NCBI GenBank assembly: GCA_934725015.1
Contig: CAKVAS010000012.1
Location: 1-64,000 of the forward strand
From: an uncultured Bacteroidales bacterium
Lineage (GTDB): Bacteria; Bacteroidota; Bacteroidia; Bacteroidales; UBA932
Direction: 5' to 3'
Length of the DNA stretch: 64,000 nt
Shown here: positions 28,197 to 35,957 of the stretch, one piece after another
Position numbering within the stretch: position 1 is the stretch's first letter
Layout: every line of letters starts with the position of its first letter
Program-made: the position numbers and the translations under genes
Notes under the pieces: generated by a model
The model's input: only the letters and a program-made list of their open reading frames with translations
What the model was told of the DNA's origin: nothing
The model's database searches: none

Positions 28197-28662
28197 ATCC
28201 TAGTTCTTTCTGCAAATCAATTAGAAGCTTCTCCTCTTCCATTACATTCTTGTGCGTTAAGTCAGAGTTTATCCTTTTAAAATAATCCAGAAGTTTCTGG
28301 GCTTTATCAAATATTTTCTTTGAAAAATATATCCTATTGTTTGCCATATACTTTTCAACGGTCATGATCTCGCACAACATCTGATGCTCTTCTCCTTTCC
28401 AGAAATGTGTCAGTTTTTCCAATTTTCCATACAGCATTGCTTCTCTATATATAGCAATATCAATTATTTTCTTTTTCCTATAATACTTTTTATCTTCTTT
28501 ATAACCAATAAAATTTATTAACCTAGGAACAGCCGCTATAATTATATTAGCAATAATTATAATTAAGACAGACAACCAATCTATTCTACTATTTTTAGGA
28601 ATAGCACTTTCATCAACAACATTCATAACAGATTGGAGATACCAACAATTTGGGATAATCAT
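28189..28662 (-). CDS. single-span membrane protein of the HATPase/STAS cassette
   Basis: A 157-residue protein with one clear hydrophobic helix (WLSVLIIIIANIIIAAVPRL, about residues 29-48) followed by a Lys-rich, mostly helical cytoplasmic part (DKKYYRKKKIIDIAIYREA). No known domain recognised. It may anchor the switch at the membrane. A second ATG at 28626 would still keep the helix. Very AT-rich. Confidence 0.6.
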   Translation of the reverse strand: MIIPNCWYLQSVMNVVDESAIPKNSRIDWLSVLIIIIANIIIAAVPRLINFIGYKEDKKYYRKKKIIDIAIYREAMLYGKLEKLTHFWKGEEHQMLCEIMTVEKYMANNRIYFSKKIFDKAQKLLDYFKRINSDLTHKNVMEEEKLLIDLQKELGYE

Positions 28663-28731
28663 AAAAAATTTTTATGAGGCTTAAATTTCACGACTAAATT
28701 TAACACTAGCTTCTTAACTATTACCAGTTCC

Positions 28732-28759
28732 CAACTGTTTCCTGAGATTAAAACAGTTG
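28732..28759. repeat. 9-bp inverted repeat between the RES and membrane-protein genes
   Basis: CAACTGTTT (28732-28740), a 10-base loop, then AAACAGTTG (28751-28759), a perfect match. It is not followed by a T-run on the minus strand, so an operator or RNA processing hairpin is more likely than a terminator. Confidence 0.45.
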
Positions 28760-28781
28760 CGCATAATCAGTTTGTATAAAA

Positions 28782-29888
28782 CTATTCTATTTTTTCCAGT
28801 TCAACAGACTTATTCTGCAAATATTCCTCTAACTGCCCAAACTTTGTCTCAGGATACGGAACCGCTCCGTTTTTATATGAAGAGACAAAAATCTCACCAG
28901 TAATACTGTCCATAGATATTTCATTCATCAAATCAAAGACTCTTTTGATTTCCGCTTCTATAAATGGAACACCTCGTGAAATAGAAAACAATTCTTTCAA
29001 TTTAGTACAGTAGCCTCTTTTTTTTATAGTATTTACCGGAACTGCGACATTTGTATATCTTTCAACACACAATTCCAGTGTCGGTTCAATATGAGTTGAA
29101 GTGTACATAACACCACACAAATCTTTATAGTGTTCCTTAATTGCAAGCATAAGAAGTTGTGGATGAATATACTCATATTTGAAATGAGAAGCCGGTGCAA
29201 TCGTCTTTATAGAGCACGCAATAATCAACGGCCACGTTTTTAGGAGCATAAGATTATTATATCGTCGTTCCGAGTCTTCTTGCATACAAGTTTTGTTGTT
29301 ACAATCAGGAATACGAAGATCCAGGACACTAATTGAGACCTCTGGCACGACTTTTATTCTACTTACAACAAAATTATCTAGCGCAGGGCAATGCATCTCC
29401 GCCCAACAAGATAAGACCGAGGAACCCAAATAAAGGCATGGATATCCTGTTATTGAAAACCTATAGTTTACAACATCTGTACGTTTCTCAAATGGTATAT
29501 GAAACATCTCATTTGGTCTAAATCCATTTCCGGCGTTGCTGATTCTTGCTCTGTACCATTCTTGAGAGTCTGACAATTTTGCCATTCTTACTGCACCTTC
29601 CTCAAGGAAGCGATTTCTCATTATCGTTATTGCCGTTGAAAGTTTGCCTTTAGAATAATTATTGTAAGCCTTTAGCAAAGCGGTTGTTGATTTCTTTATT
29701 TCTGATAGTAACTCATTCAAGTCACATCCTATAGGCAAATCACTTGAACACGATGCTCTTGACAATTGTTCAACGTATTCCCGATATGATTTAAATAAAA
29801 CTCTCAAATAGTCTTTATAATCAACATCATTATTCCTTATGGTTGATAGTGCATTAACTATTTGCTCATTTATGTCTGCAACTGTCAT
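28782..29888 (-). CDS. RES-domain protein (possible NAD+-degrading toxin)
   Basis: A 368-residue protein. The RES domain covers about residues 120-290: WYRARISNAG, MFHIPFEKRTDVVNYRFS, GYPCLYLGSSVLSCWAEM and SISVLDLRIPD. The R...E...S pattern that names the family is present. RES toxins of toxin-antitoxin pairs cleave NAD+; longer RES proteins exist whose role is unknown. The N-terminal 115 residues are helical and unrecognised. No Xre/DUF2384 antitoxin gene is visible. ATG 29888 is chosen over TTG 29933. No promoter match was found just upstream, which points to transcription from the polysaccharide promoter. Confidence 0.72.
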   Translation of the reverse strand: MTVADINEQIVNALSTIRNNDVDYKDYLRVLFKSYREYVEQLSRASCSSDLPIGCDLNELLSEIKKSTTALLKAYNNYSKGKLSTAITIMRNRFLEEGAVRMAKLSDSQEWYRARISNAGNGFRPNEMFHIPFEKRTDVVNYRFSITGYPCLYLGSSVLSCWAEMHCPALDNFVVSRIKVVPEVSISVLDLRIPDCNNKTCMQEDSERRYNNLMLLKTWPLIIACSIKTIAPASHFKYEYIHPQLLMLAIKEHYKDLCGVMYTSTHIEPTLELCVERYTNVAVPVNTIKKRGYCTKLKELFSISRGVPFIEAEIKRVFDLMNEISMDSITGEIFVSSYKNGAVPYPETKFGQLEEYLQNKSVELEKIE

Positions 29889-30035
29889 TTTTATTAAGCA
29901 TAAGGTGAGCCACCCATCCAAGACTACCGCCAAACATTGGGTTTCCGGTGGTTTTCTTGTTACTAATTGGCTTTACTCATCCAATTTAATTATTCCCAAG
30001 CAGAAAGAAACCTACAGAGATTCGGCAACACCACC

Positions 30036-31244
30036 TTACCCTCTCTCGACAGGGTCAAAGTAAGTGTCGGGCCGGTCGGGGTTGAAGAGTTCGTTGCAGT
30101 ACATGACGGTCACGAGGTCCTCGGTGTCGGAGAGGTTGATGATGTTGTGGGTGTAGCCGGGGAGCATCAGGACGCTCTGAATCCGGTCGCCGCTGACCTC
30201 GTACTCGATGACCTCGTCCGTTCCTTCCTTGCGCTGTTGGATAAGGCCGTGACCGGAGACTACTATGAACTGCTCCCACTTGGTGTTGTGCCAGTGCTGC
30301 CCCTTGGTGATGCCCGGCCGGGAGATGTTGATGCTGACCTGACCGCAGTTCAGTGTGCGGACGAGTTCGGTGAAGCTGCCGCGAGCGTCGCGGTTCATCT
30401 TCAGGTCGAAGACGGCCTTCTCCTTCGGAAGGTAGCTGAGGTAGGTGCTGAACAGGCGCTTGGCGAAGCTGTCGGCGGGAATCTCCGGAATCATCAGAGT
30501 CTGAGGCATGTCGTGGAACTGACGGAGAAGAGACACAATCTCGCCGAGGGTCACGTGATGGGTGACCGGTGAGGCGCAGTAGCGGCCGTCTTCGGTGAAG
30601 ACCGCATCGACGCCGTCGAACTCGCAGCGGTGCTCACGTCCCATGAGGGCGCAGAGCATCTCATCGACGAGGTCGTCGATGTAGAGCACCTCCAGTTCCA
30701 CTGCGGGGTCGTTCACCGTGATGGGCAGGTCGTTGGCGATGTTGCTGCAGAAGGTTGCTATCGCGGAGTTGTAGTTCGGGCGGCACCACTTTCCGTAGAG
30801 GTTCGGGAAGCGATAGACGAGCACCTTCGCTCCGGTCTGCTCGCCGTAGCGGAACATCAGTTCCTCGCCGGCCTTCTTGCTCATGCCGTACTCCGATTTG
30901 CCGAAGCGGCCGGCGAGAGTGGCCTGAACGGAACTGGAAATCATCACCGGGCAGGTGTTGCTGTGCTTCTTGAGAGTGTCCAGAAGCACGGTCGCGAATC
31001 CGAAGTTCCCCTTCATGAACTCTCTGGGGTCCTTCGGGCGGTTGACGCCGGCGAGGTTGAACACGAAGTCGCATTTGCCGCACCACTCGTCCAGCTGCTC
31101 CGGGGTGGAGTCGATGTCGTACTCGAAGACCTCCTCTATCGACAGGTCTCCGCAGCACCTCGCCTTGCCGTCCCTTATGTTTTTCAACTGTGCGCAGAGG
31201 TTCCGTCCCACGAAGCCCCTTGCGCCCGTCACCAGAATCTTCAT
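30036..31244 (-). CDS. fnlB: FnlB/CapF: bifunctional SDR reductase + cupin
   Basis: A 402-residue protein. Residues 1-270 are an SDR (GARGFVG, YGMSK active site near residue 133). Residues 285-400 are a cupin (ITKGQHWHNTKWEQFIVVSG, LPGYTHNI). This two-domain layout is specific for CapF/FnlB, which turns the keto intermediate into UDP-N-acetyl-6-deoxytalosamine on the way to UDP-L-FucNAc. GC content is much higher than in the genes after it. Confidence 0.93.
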   Translation of the reverse strand: MKILVTGARGFVGRNLCAQLKNIRDGKARCCGDLSIEEVFEYDIDSTPEQLDEWCGKCDFVFNLAGVNRPKDPREFMKGNFGFATVLLDTLKKHSNTCPVMISSSVQATLAGRFGKSEYGMSKKAGEELMFRYGEQTGAKVLVYRFPNLYGKWCRPNYNSAIATFCSNIANDLPITVNDPAVELEVLYIDDLVDEMLCALMGREHRCEFDGVDAVFTEDGRYCASPVTHHVTLGEIVSLLRQFHDMPQTLMIPEIPADSFAKRLFSTYLSYLPKEKAVFDLKMNRDARGSFTELVRTLNCGQVSINISRPGITKGQHWHNTKWEQFIVVSGHGLIQQRKEGTDEVIEYEVSGDRIQSVLMLPGYTHNIINLSDTEDLVTVMYCNELFNPDRPDTYFDPVERG

Positions 31245-31271
31245 CTTCAGTAAGCTGTTTTATACTGTTCC

Positions 31272-32363
31272 CTATTCGCTCCGGTAGTCGCGGGCCTTCG
31301 CCCTCGGCTGGAGACCGAGGTCCTCGCGGATGAAGTTGAGCTTGAGGAGGAGCGCCTTCATGCCCTCGACGTCAAGCCTTCTGGTGTTGTGGCTGTGGTA
31401 GTCCTCCGTGCGGCTGATGGCGTCGTCGCCCTCCGTGAAGAACTTGTCGTAGTTGAGGTCGCGCGCGTCGCACGGGATGCGGAAGTAGTTCCCGCAGTCC
31501 TCAGAGCGGAGCATCTCCTCGCGTGTCACCAGGGTCTCGTAGAGCTTCTCGCCGTGGCGCGTGCCGATGACCCTGACCTCGGTCTCGCCGTATTTCGGGT
31601 CAATCCCCGAATACACCTCCTTGAGGGCCTCCGCCAGCACGTCGAGGGTGGCGGCGGGAGCCTTCTGGACGAAGAGGTCCCCGTTGCGGCCGTGCTCGAA
31701 GGCGTACATCACGAGATCGACGGCGTCGTCGAGCGTCATCATGAACCTGGTCATGTTCGGGTCGGTTATGGTTATCGGCTTGCCCTCCATCATCTGCTCC
31801 ACCCAGAGGGGAATCACCGAGCCGCGGCTGGCCATCACGTTGCCGTAGCGCGTGCAGCAGATGGTCGTCCCCGCATCCGGGCCGAGCGCACGCCCCTGGG
31901 CGATGGCCACCTTCTCCATCATCGCCTTGGAGATGCCCATCGCGTTTATCGGGTACGCCGCCTTGTCGGTCGAGAGGACGACGACGTTCCTCACGCCGTG
32001 GGCTATTGCCGAAAGGAGCACGTTGTTCGTGCCCTCCACATTGGTGCGGACGGCCTCCATCGGGTAGAACTCGCACGACGGCACCTGCTTGAGAGCCGCG
32101 GCGGAGAACACGTAGTCAACACCGTTCATCGCGAAGTCGACCGCCTCGCGGCTGCGGACGTTCCCGATGTAGAACTTGACCTTCCCAGCCACCTCGGGAC
32201 GGTTCGCCTGTAGGAAGTGGCGCATGTCGTCCTGCTTCTTCTCGTCCCTGGAGAAGATGCGGATTTCGCGGATGTCGCTGTCGAGGAAGCGGCGGAGAAC
32301 GGCGTTGCCGAAGCTCCCGGTCCCGCCCGTTATCAGCAGAACCCTGTCCTTAAAGATACTCAT
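31272..32363 (-). CDS. fnlA: FnlA/CapE: UDP-GlcNAc 4,6-dehydratase/epimerase
   Basis: A 363-residue short CapD/FlaA1-like enzyme: GGTGSFGNAVLRRF Rossmann motif, AALKQVPSCEFYP, LSTDKAAYPINAMGISKAMM, where MxxxK replaces the usual YxxxK, a mark of the CapE/FlaA1 group. It starts UDP-L-FucNAc synthesis from UDP-GlcNAc. Lies 27 bases upstream of fnlB. Confidence 0.93.
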   Translation of the reverse strand: MSIFKDRVLLITGGTGSFGNAVLRRFLDSDIREIRIFSRDEKKQDDMRHFLQANRPEVAGKVKFYIGNVRSREAVDFAMNGVDYVFSAAALKQVPSCEFYPMEAVRTNVEGTNNVLLSAIAHGVRNVVVLSTDKAAYPINAMGISKAMMEKVAIAQGRALGPDAGTTICCTRYGNVMASRGSVIPLWVEQMMEGKPITITDPNMTRFMMTLDDAVDLVMYAFEHGRNGDLFVQKAPAATLDVLAEALKEVYSGIDPKYGETEVRVIGTRHGEKLYETLVTREEMLRSEDCGNYFRIPCDARDLNYDKFFTEGDDAISRTEDYHSHNTRRLDVEGMKALLLKLNFIREDLGLQPRAKARDYRSE

Positions 32364-32476
32364 AATATTCTGTTTCTGTTATTTAACTGATTCTAAAGCT
32401 GTTCAAAATCCTTAATGGATGCTGGCTGTTATTTTGAGTGTATTTTTGAGACAGATTTTTCTGTTTCGAGAGGAGT

Positions 32477-33661
32477 TCAGAATTTCCTCCAGACCATCTT
32501 ATTGACCACGCCCACATAGGACTGGATTATCTTCACGACCTTCGTGGAGACGTTCTCGTCGGTGTAGTCCGGGACGGGGGTCCCGCAGTCGCCGTTCCTC
32601 ACCAGCTCCACGGCAGTGTCAACCGACTGGAGGAGACCCCTCTCGTCGATTCCCGAGAGGATGAAGCCCGCCTTGTCAAGCGACTCCGGACGCTCCGTAC
32701 TTGTGCGGATGCAGACCGCCGGGAACGGGTGGCCGACGCTCGTGAAGAAAGAGGACTCCTCCGGAAGCGTGCCGCTGTCGCTCACCACCGCGAAGGCGTT
32801 CATCTGGAGGCAGTTGTAGTCGTGGAAGCCCAGCGGCTGCTGAACCCTCACGCGGGGGTCGAGGCGGAAGCCGGTGGACTCGAGACGGTGGCGGCTGCGC
32901 GGATGGCAGCTGTAGAGGACGGGCATGTCGTACTTCTCCGCCATGGCGTTTATCGCATTGAAGAGGCTCAGGAAGTTTTTCTCCGTGTCGATGTTCTCCT
33001 CGCGGTGGGCGCTGAGGAGGATGTAGCGTCCCTTCTCCAGACCGAGCCGGGCGTGCACGTCGCTCGCCTCTATCTCCGCAAGGTTCTGATGAAGCACCTC
33101 CGCCATCGGGCTGCCCGTGACGTAGGTCCGCTCCTTCGGCAGACCGCACTCCGCGAGGTAGCGCCTCGCGTGCTCCGAGTACGCGAGGTTGACGTCGCTG
33201 ATGATGTCCACGATGCGGCGGTTGGTCTCCTCAGGAAGGCACTCGTCCTTGCAGCGGTTGCCCGCCTCCATGTGGAATATCGGGATGTGCAGGCGCTTCG
33301 CACCTATCACGCTCAGGCAGCTGTTGGTGTCGCCCAGAACGAGCACGGCGTCGGGCATCGTCGCCGCCATCAGCTTGTAGCTCGCGTTGATGATGTTGCC
33401 GCAGGTCGCGCCCAGGTCGTCCCCCACCGCGTCCATATAGACCTCCGGCTCCGCAAGTTTGAGGTCGCGGAAGAATATGCCGTTGAGGTTGTAGTCGTAG
33501 TTCTGCCCGGTGTGGGCGAGAATCACGTCGAAATACTTCCGGCACTTGGTGATGACGGCCGAAAGACGGATTATCTCCGGGCGCGTGCCCACGATTATCA
33601 GCAGTTTGATCCTGCCGTTGTCCTGAAAATGGACATCGGAATAGTCGGTTCGTAATTGCAT
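32477..33661 (-). CDS. fnlC: FnlC/CapG: UDP-HexNAc 2-epimerase (UDP-L-FucNAc forming)
   Basis: A 394-residue WecB-like epimerase: IIVGTRPEIIRLSAV, HTGQNYDYNL, FHMEAGNRCKDECLPEETNR and ILLSAHREENID. The CxDECLPEE context is that of FnlC/CapG rather than WecB. It carries out the last step to UDP-L-FucNAc. First enzyme gene of the operon, 79 bases after upxY; strongly GC-rich. Confidence 0.9.
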   Translation of the reverse strand: MQLRTDYSDVHFQDNGRIKLLIIVGTRPEIIRLSAVITKCRKYFDVILAHTGQNYDYNLNGIFFRDLKLAEPEVYMDAVGDDLGATCGNIINASYKLMAATMPDAVLVLGDTNSCLSVIGAKRLHIPIFHMEAGNRCKDECLPEETNRRIVDIISDVNLAYSEHARRYLAECGLPKERTYVTGSPMAEVLHQNLAEIEASDVHARLGLEKGRYILLSAHREENIDTEKNFLSLFNAINAMAEKYDMPVLYSCHPRSRHRLESTGFRLDPRVRVQQPLGFHDYNCLQMNAFAVVSDSGTLPEESSFFTSVGHPFPAVCIRTSTERPESLDKAGFILSGIDERGLLQSVDTAVELVRNGDCGTPVPDYTDENVSTKVVKIIQSYVGVVNKMVWRKF

Positions 33662-33740
33662 ATATTAAAAAGCTTTTTGTCGGCTTGAATGCACCGCTAT
33701 ATCTCAGTCGCGGCCACTTTAGCGCAAGCTATCGCCAAAT

Positions 33741-34299
33741 TCACACAAACTGGATGTACTCCGGATCGACTTCGATGGCGGCGGTGAGGAAGTTCGGCAA
33801 ATCGACCAGAAGGCGGCGGGTGCGGGAGCCGCGGACTTTGAGGAGGACGCCTTCGTAGCCGTTGAGGGCGCCGCCGATGATGCGCACCTGACGGCCGCAC
33901 ATGGACGGGGTCAGCTCGCCGGGCATGTAGTAGGTCGGATCGGCCGAGGCGTTGACGGCAACGATGAAGCGGGACATATCGTTGCCGGGAACAACCATCG
34001 GCTCACAATATGCCCCGCCCTTGAAGTAGCGGTACTGCAGTGTGGGAGTCTTGCGGACTATAGGGTCCAGAACCGTGCGTGTGGAGTGGACGAAAAGCAG
34101 GTCAGGCATGAACGGCACCATCCTGCGTTCCGGCTTGCCGCAATGGGTTGCCAATGTCCATTTCATCGGGGTGAAGACCTCGATGTTCAGTTCTGAAAGC
34201 TGCTGATAAGCCGGAAATTTGGCGTTCGGACGCTTGAGGTCACGCAGTACGAACCAGAGTTCAGTGTGCTGTGATAGTCCTGCCCGTACCCCCCCCCAT
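33741..34299 (-). CDS. upxY: UpxY-family transcription antiterminator, out of frame at a poly-G start
   Basis: A NusG/RfaH-like protein at the head of the polysaccharide operon. From TGG near 34256 the frame reads LWFVLRDLKRPN (NGN domain start), PERRMVPFMPDLLFVH in the middle and a C-terminal KOW domain RQVRIIGGALNGYEGVLLK. Family knowledge: each UpxY lets RNA polymerase read through its own capsule operon. The only family-length start is ATG 34299, whose G begins a run of nine G. As read, that ATG is in the wrong frame and stops early (MGGGTGRTITAH). Eight G, one fewer, would join it to the UpxY frame and give 185 residues, the usual length. With nine G only a shortened product from ATG 34166 (141 residues, missing most of NGN) is possible. 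Either phase variation or a homopolymer read error explains this. Confidence 0.8.
34289..34297 (-). repeat. poly-G (9) tract fused to the upxY start codon
   Basis: Nine C on the plus strand, nine G on the coding strand, the first being the third base of ATG 34299-34297. The tract length sets the frame of the gene: 8 or 11 in frame, 9 or 10 out of frame. Confidence 0.9.
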
Positions 34300-34369
34300 A
34301 GGACTAGTAATCAGGCAGTTATCCGAAGTTTTAGCAATGTTTCTTCCGTCGGAGTCACACATACGGATG

Positions 34370-34401
34370 CAAAGGTAGCGATAAATCTCGGCAAAAGCAA
34401 T
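34370..34401 (-). promoter_or_regulatory. predicted promoter of the polysaccharide operon
   Basis: Minus strand: TACCTTTG at 34377-34370 (TAnnTTTG match) and ATTG at 34401-34398 with a 20-bp spacer. Predicted start about 34366, leaving a leader of roughly 65 bases before ATG 34299. I saw no flanking inverted repeats of the kind that mark invertible capsule promoters. Confidence 0.6.
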
Positions 34402-34424
34402 CTTTATCTTCAGTTTCTGAAAAT

Positions 34425-34450
34425 GAAACAACGGAAAGAAACAACGGAAA
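34425..34450. repeat. two perfect 13-bp direct repeats upstream of the operon promoter
   Basis: GAAACAACGGAAA occurs at 34425-34437 and 34438-34450, 24 bp upstream of the -33 element. A possible activator-binding site. Confidence 0.55.
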
Positions 34451-34456
34451 AAATCT

Positions 34457-35845
34457 TCAATTGTCCAATACATCTCCCGGAAGAAATACACGGGCGAGGT
34501 CGGAATGCGCGGGACGTACTTTCGTGAACAGGACAAAATGAACAGTCTGAGTCGCCTTGACAAACGGAAGATAAGGAACGATTCCATTCAACCTTCGGAG
34601 CAGGGACGCGGCGTCTTCCGATTCTGTCCATTTGCATTCACCAATCAGGATGTGCTTCTTGTCCAGCGACTCGGCGACCACATCCAGTTCCACCATCTGC
34701 CCCTGTGCTTCCATGTCCGTGAAAACCTTTCCCCACCAACGGGACGCGCGATTATAGACAATGCCGTCAATCTTCCGCCCTCCGACAAAGCGCCTGCACA
34801 GCTGTTCCCAGCACTCGCCGGTAAAAGACGCAAGCTGCCCCCTGACGATTTCCATAACTGTGTCAATCGCACCCAGTTCAAGCAGGGAGGCATACGGAGA
34901 CACGAACCTGAAATGAAAACGGAACAGAGAATCGTCGATGTAATAGAGTCCTTTCTTGCTGTTCTTCTCATTTTCCCCGAAGGGAACTTCACGCCGCACA
35001 TATCCCAAATCCCTCAGCTTCTTAAGAGGCTCAGTAATTTCTCCGGCAGGCTTTCCGGCTCGCGAGGCTATCTCGGAAATCTTGTTCGCGCCCTCTCCTA
35101 TAATCGCCAGCAGAGTAGCGGACTGAACCACATCGCGCATATCATCCCTCAGAAGCCTCTGCGGCTCTTCAAGAAGGATTCCCTGAATGTCAAGCAGCAA
35201 TTTTCTTATGGCAGTCTCTCCGTCCGGATAGTCCTTCCTGAGTTCCCAATATCGCGGGATTCCGCCCCAGATTGAATACTCCGTAACCGCCTGCACGGCG
35301 TCGCAGCCCAATGCGCCCGTCATATATCTTGCAGGAATCGGCAAAAGCTTGATTATTTCATCCGCAAGTCCATACAGCGGAGCTTTCTTGTCAAGCACAT
35401 AACTGTACATCATCTGCTGCGACGAGCCGCAAAGAATCAGATTAAATTTCAACACCCGCAGGTTGAGCAGTTTCTGAAGAACCGACGGCAAGGACGGGCA
35501 GCTCTTGACCATATAGGGAAACTCATCCAGACAAACGGTGATTCGTTCCTTCAGCTGATTATTCAGTGCACGAAGCAGTGTCTCCCAGTCAGGATATACA
35601 ACCTTGTCAAATCCATCGATGCTGCCCGCCACAATTCTTGAGAACAGCACCCTCTGATTCTGCTCCGATGTCTGGTCGCTCAGAAAATACAAATCCCGGC
35701 CGACGTCTATCACATTCTTTATGAGTGATGACTTGCCGACACGCCTTCTGCCATAGACGACAATAAACTGTGCGTCATGTCTGCCCAATGCCCCACGTAA
35801 ACGCGCGGAGTCCGACTCTCTGTCCAAAAATTGCCTAAAAATCAT
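34457..35845 (-). CDS. ATP-binding protein, ATPase_2 + DUF234 type
   Basis: A 462-residue protein: Walker A in VVYGRRRVGKSSLIKNV near residue 35, Walker B ITVCLDEFPYM near residue 103, CGSSQQMM sensor, a winged-helix part (NKISEIASRAGKPAGEI) and a DUF234 nuclease-like tail (VELDVVAESLDKKHILIGECKW). Common in archaea and Bacteroidetes; role unknown, perhaps mobile. It is upstream of the upxY promoter on the same strand. A tandem palindrome overlaps its promoter. Confidence 0.85.
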   Translation of the reverse strand: MIFRQFLDRESDSARLRGALGRHDAQFIVVYGRRRVGKSSLIKNVIDVGRDLYFLSDQTSEQNQRVLFSRIVAGSIDGFDKVVYPDWETLLRALNNQLKERITVCLDEFPYMVKSCPSLPSVLQKLLNLRVLKFNLILCGSSQQMMYSYVLDKKAPLYGLADEIIKLLPIPARYMTGALGCDAVQAVTEYSIWGGIPRYWELRKDYPDGETAIRKLLLDIQGILLEEPQRLLRDDMRDVVQSATLLAIIGEGANKISEIASRAGKPAGEITEPLKKLRDLGYVRREVPFGENEKNSKKGLYYIDDSLFRFHFRFVSPYASLLELGAIDTVMEIVRGQLASFTGECWEQLCRRFVGGRKIDGIVYNRASRWWGKVFTDMEAQGQMVELDVVAESLDKKHILIGECKWTESEDAASLLRRLNGIVPYLPFVKATQTVHFVLFTKVRPAHSDLARVFLPGDVLDN

Positions 35846-35856
35846 AGCCTTATAAA

Positions 35857-35897
35857 TATCTTTCTCAAAGATAATCTTTCTCGAAGATATTTACAAT
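35857..35897 (-). promoter_or_regulatory. promoter with two tandem palindromes (operator candidate)
   Basis: Minus-strand TATCTTTG (35873-35866) with ATTG at 35897-35894 and a 20-bp spacer. A 17-bp palindrome TATCTTTCTCAAAGATA (35857-35873) covers the -7 element and is followed at once by a near copy, ATCTTTCTCGAAGATA (35874-35889). This suggests repression by a dimeric protein. Confidence 0.6.
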
Positions 35898-35957
35898 TTT
35901 TTGTAAGAAATTTGTGTATTCCATCCGTCCCCTCCAACACACGGAGCGGGAGGAAGA

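Noticed and set aside
28782..30035. antitoxin gene for the RES-domain protein
   Set aside because: No Xre/DUF2384-like frame is present in the gap to fnlB or after the gene.
32729..33655. 308-codon open frame on the plus strand and others over the fnl genes
   Set aside because: Antisense to fnlC/fnlA/fnlB; long shadow frames are expected in this GC-rich stretch.
34300..34456. invertible promoter of the capsule locus
   Set aside because: Two 13-bp direct repeats were seen but no inverted repeats flanking the promoter.
34261..34587. 108-codon minus-strand frame running into the poly-G tract
   Set aside because: Its body overlaps the end of the ATPase gene and the upxY promoter and has no protein-like features; only its last residues come from the out-of-frame upxY start.
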